Assembly: GCF_954871325.1 (NCBI RefSeq)
Contig: NC_088777.1
Coordinates: 53,978,703-54,042,702 of the forward strand
Reading direction: 5' to 3'
DNA: 64,000 bases
Source: Gordionus sp. m RMFG-2023
Lineage: Eukaryota; Nematomorpha; Gordioida; Chordodea; Parachordodidae
Under the pieces are notes generated by a model. It was not told the origin of the DNA. It made no database searches and saw nothing but the letters and a program-made list of their open reading frames with translations. Position 1 is the stretch's first letter; each line of letters opens with the position of its first letter. The position numbers and the translations under genes are program-made. Below, in pieces: positions 37,003 to 50,100 of this stretch.

Positions 37003-38302
37003 TATTTGATGTTGTTTCGAAAACTAAATATATATTAGTAATTTCGAAAAAATATTTTTGAAAAATTAAAATAGGAAAAAGGGGAATTTTATTTAACTGG
37101 AAATGAAAAACAACATGTTTTTTAAAATATATTATATAATATAAATAAAAAAAAATATCTTAAGAATTTAATAACAATAATTGATGGGAGGTTTAAAAAC
37201 TGGATCAGATTATTCTATAGATATTAGATAAAATATTATTTTTTATACTATTTAGAGTTCTTAGACCTTTCAAAACAATTATTATTACGTTTTATAAGAT
37301 AACTTAAGCAGTGCTTGTACATCTCCTATACTTAGATGTTTTATAATTTATGCTATCAATATCTGGGTATTCAATTATGTGAAAATAATAAAAAAAAACT
37401 TTTCGTTGAACAAATATTTAGGCAATTTAAGACCAGAGAATATTTAACAAAAGGAAACAATTTAACACTAAAGAATTTATTATTTAACAATAAGAAAGAT
37501 TCTTGATATAGATTTGTTATGATAAAATTTATGAGTGTTTTAAAACTTTCTGAAAACAAAACATAGGTTTGAAATATTACTATTCTTTAAAAAATAAACA
37601 ATTAATAAATTATGGATAGTATAATAGAAAAGTGAGTAAAATTTATAATGTTTATAAAAAAAAGGAAAAATGAAATAGTTATATCTTAAATTTCAAATAA
37701 TTGCTATGTTGTATCATAAACCAAACCAAATAATATAGGATATATATTATTCAATAAGTTAAAAAATATATATAAACATTGTCCTGATAAGTAAAATGAC
37801 TAAGAATACAATATTATTATATTCGAGGCATAAGAAGATAAAGGTCTGATATGGGCTGTTCGTTTGTTAATCTAAATCAGTATATACGTTGGAATACGTG
37901 ATTGAGATATAATTATATTAATTTAACTACCATTAATAAGTATTGTGTAAAATCAAGTCTTTTTATATAAAATAACATAGTCGCAAAATATAATGAAGTT
38001 TGTTAATTAAAATTGTTAAGCATATTATATAAATTGAATATTATAAATATGGAAGACAATTTAAGGATATTTGATATTATTTAACAATACTACATGCCCC
38101 TATGTTCCACCATATATGAAATCTATAGTATTAGCATTGGAATACGAGGGTTTAGATAGATATAATTAGATTTATTCAACTATAAGTATTAATAGTTGTT
38201 GGCCACAATAATTATATATAAGCATATACGTTTTTTGGTTATATATAAATCAGAAAATAAAAAATATATAAAATGAATTTAAATATTATCTTGTATAAAT
38301 AG
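37003..38302. other. Upstream of class A receptor, no gene seen
   Basis: Very AT-rich. May hold the promoter and any 5' untranslated exon of the minus-strand receptor, but no motif is convincing. Confidence 0.4.
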
Positions 38303-39088
38303 CAGTGTTGTTGAACGTTTTTTAAAAGTAGCGCGCTATCGCTACCACTATTTTAATATAAAAAAATAGCGCGCTATCGTTTTCAAATGAGTAGCGCGTT
38401 ATTAGCTACTTTTTACGCTATTTTGATTTTTTTTTTAAATATTTTTTACATAACTTTATTTCCACAAATAAAATATTGGTATAAAAACATGACTATAATT
38501 TGTTACATATATATATAATTTATTTAATATTGCACTTTAATAATAATAACATTTCTGTACTGTCTTCCCCAAGTCTAGAGCCACGATTAGGAAATATAAG
38601 CTTTGCCATACTAAATATGTTCAGCCCTAGAACTTGAGAGCAACGCAGTATTAAATTTAATAAACACACTTTTTATAAAATCAAGATATTTAAAGGAGTA
38701 TTTTTATATTTAAAAAAAGCATCTAGAGGTTCACTAATATTATTATTATTATTTAAAAAAAATCGTTTATGGAAGGCCGCGGTTTCTATCTTGCTATAGT
38801 ATTAGTATCGTGGTTAGGCATGACATTTTTTAACGTTACCATCAGCCTATCAAATTGCCCTTTAGATTCAGTCAAATTAATGTATGGCCAATTTAACTTG
38901 AAACTAGGATGAACGATAGCAGCTATCACATTATCATCATCATACAGATCTGGAAATCTAATTTAAATAAAGCGATTGTATTTATTATGAAAAAAGAAGA
39001 ATATCTTTTTAATTTTCAAAATTTAAATTTATCTGAGATTTAGATTCATTTATAAAAAAATATTAAAATAGCTTTAAATTATGGTAAA
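38303..39088 (-). mobile_element. Truncated hAT transposon at duplication edge
   Basis: Matches the left 770 or so bases of 17916-19347: CAGTGTTGTTGAACG end, AGTAGCGCGCTA repeats, the dimerisation-domain trace, and the AACTTGAAACTAGGATG block. It then stops within ATTATGGTAAAT and switches directly into the start of duplicate B. The right half is missing. The 8-mer to its left, ATAAATAG, equals the 8-mer to the right of the complete copy (19348-19355 region, ATAAATAG). Confidence 0.85.
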
Positions 39089-39098
39089 TTTTCAGTAG

Positions 39099-39203
39099 TA
39101 TGAAGAGTTTTTCCAACACTCATATAGATACTTATGTTGCTACTACAAACTAATACATAAGTATTTTTATATAGATAATCTACTATTTAATACTTCAACA
39201 TGA
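39099..39203 (+). other. Candidate conserved exon (copy B)
   Basis: Counterpart of 329-433 with the same 105-nt length and the same TGA stop; two amino-acid changes (N to Y, M to I) near the end. In this copy the upstream flank is a truncated hAT element, so any exons that preceded it in copy A are not present here and it may now be a relic. Confidence 0.25.
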
Positions 39204-39848
39204 ATTATATTACAATACATAACAATTCTGAAATGAAGATTCGATAATGCTTTAAAATTTACTGACCCCCCCCCCTTCCACCCCCAACCTCATTCCTATT
39301 TGCCAACTGAAAGGTTTAATTAATAATTTTAAAAAATTATTAATTACAGGAGAAAGATAAAACATCCTTTCCTCACCCCCTAAAGGTTAATAATTTTATA
39401 ATTGAAAACTTTTAAAAATTATTTAAAAAAATTAAAAATAAAAATCGAATATTATTTTGCATTTTCATTTATACATACATATATTATTTTTTAAAACTAA
39501 ACAAACATTCTGTATATATATTATAAATTATTTATAAAAATATTTAATAAGAAAAGTCTAAAAAATATCATATCATTCAGTAAAAACCAATTTGATGACC
39601 AAAAACGATTTTTTTTAAAAAAAAAAGGATTTATAAATTTTTATAATGATTTAAATCGATTTCAAGAATTCTCTCAAAAATGATCCCCTAAAATTTTAAA
39701 AACAATCTTCCTAATTCTTTCTACAGTGGAATTGACAAAGAAAAATATAAATTATGGTATATTTATATAGCCTTTTTCTTATCATTTAGTTTTTATTTTA
39801 TCAATATATAAATGTTGTATATTGTAAAACGTATTATCGTGATTCAAG

Positions 39849-39962
39849 GATGATCAAGGATTAGATATAATTTACGTGGCGCATGAGGAAGAAGCCGCGG
39901 AATATTGGAACGATACCTTGAATCCCATGAAACAATGGACGAGTAATTTGCAAGAAAATCAA
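39849..39962 (+). CDS. Candidate upstream exon of class B receptor, copy B
   Basis: Same 114-nt open block as 1257-1370. Differences are five synonymous changes and about three conservative replacements (Q to E, K to Q, D to E). The AG before it and the GTTCAA after it are in the same positions as in copy A. The reading frame stays open beyond the proposed donor, so the 3' boundary is uncertain. Confidence 0.4.
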
Positions 39963-41319
39963 GTTCAAATTATCACGAATTTGTTCTTTTATTCTTTTTG
40001 TAATAATTATTCCCAATAAATCGCCAATATCATTTTATTATTATTTTTATGCCTTTGTTATTCTCTCGTGTTAATACAGTCATCTCTTATACTTACTACC
40101 AGCGCTATAATCTTTTTTTACGCTAAAAACTTTCAGGGCTTTTGCTTTTTCGGGCAACCGTACCAAATTTTCTATTTTTTTAATGACGGAATCTGAAATA
40201 TCTAAAACTTCGATTTGATGATTCTCCTCCTCATATAAAATTGTTTTCATATTTGATGAACCGTCATTTTAACGTCGTCATGTTTAACATATTCTACATA
40301 ATTTTTCCAAGTTTTTCTATCCCAAAATTTTGAATCTAGAGAACATCGATTTCGATCCAAATCATATACTCACATCTTTATTTTAAAAAATCTTCAACAG
40401 CACACTGAACTTGTATTATGGCTATCCAAACTTTCAGTCACTATAACGGTAAACTCTCTTGTTCTCCTGATTCAGAATCAAAAATTTCCCTTTTCCCATT
40501 AATCGTCATTTCTAAAAGCAATATGATGACTGCCTTTTAATATACCCAGATTTAGAACCTTTCTCTGACATCCCTGAATGTATTTTCTGATTTCTAACTT
40601 AAAAACCACCCCATCATTGCAATGATATTTTTTAATTATTTTCAATCATACAAGTTATTTATCACATTTTATTTAAAACGTCTCCTTATACTTTGCATCG
40701 ATTATCGTTAAATGTATCTCTTACTATTATTTTTGTATCTCTTCATCCGCCAGATGTGTTAATTGATAGCTCAATCTTTCGATCTAAGTTCATTTTTGCA
40801 GGCAATAACTGTCTTGCTTATTTCTTACATTAAATAATTATCATTTTTAAATTATAAATAAAGAAGAAAAGAAGGAAAAAGAAGAGAAGAGAAAAAAAAG
40901 TTGATAATTAAAACTTTTTAAAAATAAACTAAGCTATAAAAATATAACTTTATTTAGAGGACAAATTTTAAATTTTTTAATTAATTTTTCTTTATTATAA
41001 TTATTAATAGTTTCATTTTTTAAAATTGTTGATATCAATTAGTATTATTTAAAAAAAATAAATAGTAAAATATGGGTAGGAGGATAAGATGAGTTCCAAT
41101 TTCCAATATTCTTCCAGCAAGAACACATTTTATATATATAAATATACTATTATTATTAAATATAATTGGATCGGAATATCAAAATATTTCTCAAAACGTT
41201 ATAAGAGTAAAAAAGAAAATAACAAAAACAAAATAAATTTTTTTTAAAATCCTTTGTTTTTTTTAAAAAAAAGGAACTGTCATTTTGAAACAGATCTTTG
41301 AAGTTATTATTTTTAAAAA

Positions 41320-43680
41320 GTTTTTTTGAGGGGTGGGGGTGGTGGGTGGTTTAAAATTTTTTGGAGGTAACTGTCCCTTCCCTCAAGTAGGCCTCGAATT
41401 AGCCTGGACTACGGCCCACTTAAAATTTAAATATGCCCATTCTTAGTATTTTTGTGCATATAATTAAAAAAATGATTCAGTTTCAGCGCTACACCCCTAC
41501 AAAAAAGTTTTATAAATTAGAAAATTACTATATTCAGCAATAAATAAAAAATTATTCACTTTAAATTACGGATGAGGGAATTTATTTGCTAAGAACTTCT
41601 CCAGCAATGCTAAATCCTCGTTCAGAAAAGAAGTACTATGCTAGAATTGCCAATATTTTTCTAGTTAATCTTGACAACTTTTAGAAAAATCTTTTTATTG
41701 TCGTTTTCACCAAAGTATGATTATCCGTTTGAAGTAATATACTATGAAGTAAAAAAAACCATTAATAATAAATTTTTTAAAAAAAGTAAATTTAACATTT
41801 AAAATATTTGTCCATAAATTGCAAACTTAGCTTAAAATCTTGGTAGATTATATAAATCAAACTCGTTTACATTAAGATTTAAACATTTTGTTTTGCCATT
41901 TGGAACGGTGCTCTCCTCTATAACAGCCTCGTGCTCCCATCTGTTGTGGCGTAAGTTTTGACTTGGATCTATCCATTTCTAACATTTACATTTACAATGT
42001 AATATTACCCTTTAATTGAATTCTCTCTTAACGGGTAAGGGTTATATTTTCGTCAACGTCTAAATTTATATTGTTCCACTAATCAAATGCAACATGTTTT
42101 TGATATGCTTTTTTGTTGTTGGAACTTTGATTAAAAATGTTAACACTAATCATTTTAAATAACTTATAAATGTTTAAAAAATTTTTAACCCTCCCGCCCA
42201 TAATTAATTCAAAAATAATTGCAAAGATTATATTATCTTAAGATAATTTGACAATTCATATAGCCATTCAGATAGCTATCGGGTAAGGGAACACCCATCA
42301 AAAATACAAAAATTGATATTGAAAAGAAGAAATTACGGCCGATCAATTAGAAAATAAACAAATAAACACGATAATATATATCGGATAAAAAAATAATGTT
42401 ACCAAATAAACAACCAAAGGGAGTATAGTATAATCATAACAGTAATACAAATGACAAATTTTACAAAAAACAAACAAATCCATGCCATTCTTACAGGATA
42501 TATTATCTAAGAGTGAATGCTGAAGATATCTAGAACGAAGAGAACATATTAAACAGTAACAGAGAAATGAGAACAAAGGGAGAGTTTTGAAAAGGAGAAG
42601 ATGAAGATAATGCAGCTAAGTCAAGATTTGCAATAGAGATTGGGTATAAAGAATTAAATCCCACGAGAGAGGCTAAGCCATTCCGGTTGGAGATAAATGT
42701 TATGTATTCAGATAAAATATTTTAAAGATTATTAACCTTTTAGTTTTGTTATATTTTCTTAATATATCTCATGTTTATAATTTGAATACATGCCTATTGA
42801 AAATAGAGAATATTTTTTTATATGTATATTATTTTTCTTTAATGTAGTTTTTGGTCATTACAAATTCGTAGTTCAATACAATACCTACATCAATACTGTT
42901 GGGCGTAGTTTCTTTAAAAGGGATACTTAGATCTTGGAGATAGACCGCCCTCATTTATGCACTCAAATCCATAGCCGAATCTTTTTGAAAGATTAAATGA
43001 TTTTCCTTGCTTCCTCTGGTGAGAATTCTGCTGGATGAGATATTGGAATTGCATTTATCTTAAGCCACGGGTTACTTCGAAGCTAACTCAATGTTTGAAA
43101 TTAATGGGAGCCAAAGTGTCTGATAAAAAAAACTCTATTTAGTGCACATTTTATGTCCAATTATCAATTTTTCTTACTAATTTTACCATTAACTTATATG
43201 GATTGATAAATAACCTTTAGACATTATTTATATTGAAGTCTTATCAATTTTTTAATTTATTGGGCGAGGAACAAATTATTCTTATCTCTCTCATTAGGAC
43301 CCTGAAATGCATGGAAACCAAATAAAAAGAACATTTCCCAGTACTGTGGAACTGTACGATTTTGTCACAAGAAGATCCTTCGTGGGTTTCTTAAAATATT
43401 ATCTGGTTTTGATTGATAAATTTGTGAATTAATGGAAAAGAATTTGAAGTTCAGGATTGCTCTTCAATAAGTTATCGGCTGTGGTGAGAGCTGGAATATT
43501 ATATAAAGGGGATGCTTTGCTCATATACAGTAGAGAAAATGGGGGAGAAATAGGATATGCGAAAGGTGATTGATTTGATAAAGAACACAATATGGCATTT
43601 TTAATGTGTGTTCTCAGGGTCCCAATTTTGTTAATAGAGGTAATCAGCCTTCAGCCTTCAGCATGACCATTTTTATTTTC
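41320..43680. mobile_element. Insertion in copy B with a hAT fragment
   Basis: No counterpart in copy A, where the flanks join at about 2690-2985. A minus-strand trace at about 41590-41640 reads FFSERGFSIAGEVLSK, the conserved start of the hAT dimerisation region, so at least part is a hAT remnant different from the 17916 family. The rest (42300-43600) has no recognised content. Boundaries by comparison only. Confidence 0.5.
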
Positions 43681-44197
43681 TAACAGAGACTTTTGTAAAT
43701 ATGGATATTAATTTATGTAGAAGGGAAGGGAACGAGTGATTTGGCAAGGAAATGTGTATAGAAAAATATATTATAAAGAGTGCCGACGTCATCGAGTTGG
43801 TAGAGGTGCACAAATTGGATTTAGTATGTTGTGTGGGCTAAAAAAACAAACTATAACTTGTATAAAAAATTTTTAAGATTACTTTGAGTTTTCAATGAAT
43901 TATTAAGATAAAACTAGCTATGATGATGAATGGAAATCAATACTTGTTTTTTAAAAAAAAGGTAGGAGAACAGTTTTAATTTATTATGTAAAGTAGCAGC
44001 ATTTGAATGGGAATTAATAAAATAGATATCTGTCAAATCCATGGAAATTATCATGTTCTAGCATTATAAAAAAATATATATATATAATTATTTTATGCAA
44101 TAGGGGGAGGGTTTAAACGTTCATAATATGCTTATAAAATTAATTTTTTTTTCTTAGTTCTATCTTTAACAGAAAAATTATTTTTATATGTATATAG

Positions 44198-47100
44198 TCC
44201 ATCGTTAAGCATTATGGAACTGAGGGCGGTCGTTCTGCCGCAAAGATAAACGCGGCCCTAACGATATACTTCATAGGGTACGGTCTTTCGATCATTTGCC
44301 TCTCCACGGCTTTCTTTATCCTCTTATCCTACAAGTATATAAAAATTAATAGATTTTTTTAAGATAAAACATTAAAATTGGGGATGGAAGAGCGAAGGAA
44401 ATGAGTACCACAAAATTTATTGGCCGTTCAAAACAAGAGAGGAAGAAAATCATCGGATAGATGGTTTGCAAATTTGATGTATTAAACAATGTGTAACATT
44501 ACCCCCCCCCCTTACCGAAACATTGCCAAAGGCTTAGGAAAAAGTCCGACCAAAACAGGGGAAAGTGTCAACCAGTAAAGGAAAAGATTCAATCAAAAAA
44601 AAGTAACTGTATCAATCAAAATGGAAAAGTCCCACGATCAAAAAAGGAGAAAAGGGTCAAACAAAAAAGGAAAATGACCAATCAAAAAAAAATCCCATTC
44701 AAAAAAGGAAAATCTTTAAAAAAAAAATTATTTTGGTAAATCATTGAATCTTGGGTGAAATTTTTAATATTATTTTTTTATGGATATAATCATTATTAGG
44801 TTAATCACGGTAAAAACTTTATAAACCCAAATGATATATCGACCCATATACACAACGTATTGAGCATTTATGGAGGGATCTTAAGAGCATCCCAAGATCC
44901 CTAGAACAGGAAGATAATCTTCTTTGTCACTTATATACAAGCAAATATTCTTATTTTCGTAATATTGCACATAATTTTCTTTTTAGCTAACATTTTCAAA
45001 ATTACATTTGGTAGAAAAATTTTATATTACAAATTTTGAGAGGGTTCTCCAAATTTTTCAGGGGGCTCTAGCCTCTGCGCCTTCCTCCCTCCCCTAGTGA
45101 CGCTAACTGCAAATATGTCAAATTTAAGTAAATTAATTTCTCCATTTCTAACTCATCATTTTATATTTTTGAAATAAAATAAGTTAAAAAAAATATGACA
45201 TAATCCTAACTTAGTAGCATCCAATAATAAAACACCACGCCTTTTTAAATTAAAAATATATCTCCATAAAAACCTTAAATAAATGATTGCTTCAAAAAAA
45301 TTTTACCAATAGCCTCGAGATCTCTTACAAGTGTTTGTGCAGACTTAACGTAAAACATTTCCATAATTCTTAATTCATTTGTAAATTAAATGATTTAACC
45401 CTGTAAAAATTGATAAGAGTATATAAATATTAAATATGTTTAAACATTTTTTTTGCTAGTCAAATAATTTTATTTTCGATATAAATTTAAAAAAATATAG
45501 AAATTTTTTCCATCAAATCTAGTCAAAAACAACTTGTATTTTTTTCTTCTTAAAAAAATATATTAAAAATTTCCTACATATTTTTAAATTCAATTTTTCT
45601 TGAATTTTTAATTTTAATTTTAATTTTATTCTTTTTTCTTTTTATTTATTTTTATTTTTTGCAATTGTTTTTATTCTCAATTTTTTTTCTTTTTAAAAAA
45701 TAATTTATTTATTTTTAATTTTTCAAATTTAATTTTAATTTCTCATTGGTGGACATCAAATTATTTAATTACATAAAAGAAATTGCTGAATTAAAATAAT
45801 CGTTTGGTTACAAATGAACTTTTTTTAAAATTAAACTTTAATAACAAATGATATATAATAAATTAATAAAAATACTTTATTTTTGGAAATTTTAATATTT
45901 ATAAAAGAGGCATTTAAAGTTTTGAGCAAGTAAATAATACTTTTATAGTTATATTTGATACTATATTCTTTAATTTATCAAATAATTAAACGTAAAATGA
46001 GGTAAATGTTATAATCTAAAGAATTTCAGTCGTTTTTGTTATTCGTTCTATTTGTTGAGTACATATTTTAAAAATAAAATCGTGAAGATACGGTAGTAAC
46101 CGGTGTTGTTAAACGGCCAGCTTTGAGCCGATTTTTAAAAAAGGCAACTCAATATTTGACTCAGAAGAATATTAGGCAAGCCTGAATATTTTGCTCATAG
46201 AAGGAATAAAGGTTTAGACATGTATTATCGAAATCTCGAGGTGTTAGTCTATATTTTTTAGGCTAAAATATTGAGTTGACCATTTTAAAAATCAGCGCAA
46301 AACGAGCCGTTTAACAACACTAATGGTAGTAACAAGGGGAATAAAAAATTAATAGTGCAACCAAAGCCTTAATAATTGACCCGTTAGAGGAGATAGTATC
46401 ATGAATATAACATCATGTTTTAAAGTAAGCCATAAAACAGTAACAAATATAAAAATAGTCTCATCTCAAAAATGGAATGAAATATGGTTTAGCCAAAGTC
46501 ATGTGAGAGCAAGAAATTAAATCAAGAACGGGAAAGATAAATGGTATAAATTTGGACTTTATCTTTTGAAAAATTAAGTGAAATGATTAAGGAAAGATAT
46601 GATGTAGAAATATCAAAAATACGGTATCAAGGTTACTAACAGGATTTTGGTATAGTTTTGAAAGGGCATCACTAAGTTCAGTTAGAAAAAAAATAATAAT
46701 ATCGAGATTCGCAAAGAATATGCGAATTGGTTTGTGGATGTAGCCTACAATTATGAGAGCGTGTTTTTCAGTATCAATTAGATTATGAGTATATTTACAA
46801 ATAAGTAAATAGGCTATTAAAAATGTCCCAATTATACCATTGCTATCACGATTTCGGGAATATTCAGATTCGGTTCTTGCTCCTGCAAAGCTATACACAT
46901 TTAGCAACTTGGTGAATGAAATATTAAATCATTTTGAAGGAAGTAATGTGGTGAATATTTTATTTGTGATGGATAATGTTCCATCTCATCATAACCATAC
47001 GATTAGAGAATCGATAGAAAGAAGAGAGCATGCAGTAAAATATTTACCACCACACAGTCCTTATCTTAATCCCATTAAAAATGTATTAAAAATCAAAATC

Positions 47101-50100
47101 CTAATAACCCCCTCATTCATAGTTAGCGAGAATTCGCGGCAAATTTTACAAAATACGCCGTATTTTCGCATTCTCCGCCGCTAATTTGCGCTAACTCTGA
47201 ATGGATAACGAGAAGGACTCATTTCGTAATATAGAGCACGGAGAGAGATAGGAATATATATGGAGAATGCTAATAATTAATTATAAATATGGATATCCAA
47301 AATTAGAATTGTTAATGATTAATACAAATTTTTGTTTCTTACTATATATACATAATAATTGTAAAGAAATAATTTGATATGCAGAAAATTCTAATCAAAA
47401 AATATTTTGCCTGCCAATGAGAAATAAAAATTAAGTAAATATTAAAAATAAACTAATTATTTTTAAAAATACAAAAAAGAATTATCAAAAATGAGAAGAA
47501 AAATAAATTGAAAAGAGAAAACTAAAGATTAAAATGACTTAAAGAGATTGTAAAATAAGGAAAAGATACAAGAAAATAATATTTAAAATTTTTTTTAAAA
47601 TATTTAAAAAATTAACGATTTTCTTTTTTTGATTGACACTTTTTATTTTTGATTGACACTTTTATTTTTGATTGAACCTTTTATTTTTCTGTTTGACACT
47701 TTATCTTTTATAATTGACATTTTTCATTTTTTGCTTGACATTTTTCCTTTTATAATTGACATTATTTCTTTCTTGAATGGAAATCTCTTCATCTATTTAA
47801 TTATATTTATTAAAAATTTTTATAAAAAAAAAACTTTTCTTATTTTATAAATTCATTATATAATTGTGACATTCTTCAATCAATCCAAAAAGGAAGAATA
47901 AGAGAAAAATATAACATTAATATTTTTCTGACCTATATTTTATTGACTATGCCACCACCGACCTGACCCGAGAGTCGACAGGTCCGCCATACATGATTGT
48001 TCTTGAAACACGATTCCTACTAAAGGTCTGCAATGGGTGGGGTTTTAGCCGGACCACCCATACCCGTCCATTTTCAGGTCGGGTGTAGGTGGTCGGTGAA
48101 TGGTGGGCGCATTTAAAAATATTTCTAAAACAATAGGTGGACAGGGCCGTTGAATTATAAATATTTTTTTCGGGGGTGAAATGGGTAGAAGAGAGTTATT
48201 ATGATTATTAAAAAGTCATTTTTTTTTAAAAATTTCATAATCATAATAAATAGGAGACATATTTTATAAGTTTAAATAAAAAAAATACATTTCAATAAAT
48301 AAATGTAGAGCCAAAATCAACGGTTTTTTTATAATTTTTTTAACATTGGGCGGATGGGCAGGTTAAACAAATCTTTGATAGACGGGCTGATGGGAGGGTA
48401 AAAAGAAAAATTGATGGGTGTGCTTGGCGGCTTAAAAAAATTAAAACAACTAGTGGGCATTTTTGTTGGCTTAACCCCAACCCCTAAACCTATAATTCTT
48501 ACATATAAATACATAAAAACTTTATATACATGGAAGTGTATAATAAAAGAGCATTTCTAAGAGATGTAAGAGATATTTAAGTCTAAATGACTTAATATAT
48601 ACACTTTAAATAAATGAATAATTAGCCTAGTTTGGCATTTAATGTCATTGATTCAGAGAGCCAAAAAACCACCAAATATTCAAATTACAATTTTACAAGG
48701 TTAAGGATACAATTAAAACTATATTAAGGGTATGATTTACATGATAATTATTACTTTCATTTTGTTATTTAAATATTTTATTAACCGTTTTGTTGGCATT
48801 TAATGCACCTCTGCTTAAACGTTATCTCCATAAAAAATGGTAAGGAATTTTGAAAAATAACGAAGGCCCTAATCAAATTGACCAATTAAACAGAGATTAA
48901 CCCCATAGGGGGTTAGTTATATACTTTCTTTTAATAATAATGCTAAATAAAGTATTCCTATAAATTTTAATTTTACATTTATTTCGATTCCTCAGAAAGC
49001 TAAGATGTTCCCGCAACAAAATACACTCCCATTTGATAATGTCATTCCTGCTGAGCGAGATTTGTTGGCTGCTGTTTTACGAGGTCTTCAGACACCGCAC
49101 TGCCAAAGCAGGACACAAGATTATATCTATATCTCAATTGTTAGCGGAATTGAAACAACCTTATCAGCCGCGCCCTTACCATTTGTCCAAAGTGCGTTAT
49201 AAAATTATTTTTTGGGGTAGGGTATTATAATATGAAATACTATTGGTAGTAGCTTTATTAAGATGGATTTTCCTTTTAATATTAATATTTCTAAAAAGCC
49301 TGATGTGAAAGGAAGGAACAAATCCTTCTCTATAAAAGTGTTTGGATGCCAACTAACTTCTTATAAATCACAACCCAAAATTATTTTTCTGCTATCTACG
49401 AATCTGGGGGTCCTTAAATATTTGCGCTATGAATAATATCAAATTTATATTTTCATTACCTATACTATATACTAACTCTTAGTATTCATTTGCCTAAAAT
49501 TAAAGTAACTCTCACCAAGATTATATATTTATAAATTTTTCGGAAAAGTTTATAACTAAATAATTTTTCATCATAATAGGCTTACATTCCTTTTTCCGAT
49601 TTCCAATTAACTTTAAGATTTGCCTATTTAAAAGTTTCACTTGTCAATCTACATATTTTTTCCCATTCTTTTTCTAAGGCACCATCATATTCATATTCCC
49701 ACCGAGTTTTGTGTCTATTGAAACCCTTAGAGCCTCTCCATCTTTCAGCTCCGTTCATTATCGCTAAAGTTTAAATTATATACTCTTCTTGCAATTCCAT
49801 TGGTCCACTATAGTTATCCCCTCTTTTGCTTAATTGTACAAAGCTCTATCTTATTAGAAATGTCGATTCTAAATATTTGAAACCATATGATTTTTACATT
49901 CAAACCATCAATACAAATCATGAATTATTACAATAAATGTTATTTTATTTTATACCCATTCTTATATATAACTCAGTTTTTCTTTATCTTTTTTCCAATC
50001 ATTCAACTATCTTTTCCTCATTAAAGTGCATCAGAGTGCAATTCAATCATTAAAATATCATTTTTCAATAAAATCATTTCTTATTTTAGCTGATAAATAG

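Larger units (their letters stand above)
45256..48105. mobile_element. Composite insertion in copy B
   Basis: Copy A runs uninterrupted across about 5745-5758 where copy B has 2.85 kb more. It contains a MITE (46101-46325), a Tc1/mariner-type transposase remnant (46700-47130), an inverted minisatellite (47630-47790) and GC-rich words near 47960-48080 (GGTCGGGTG, GCCGGACCACCC). Outer boundaries are not marked by clean inverted repeats. Confidence 0.6.
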
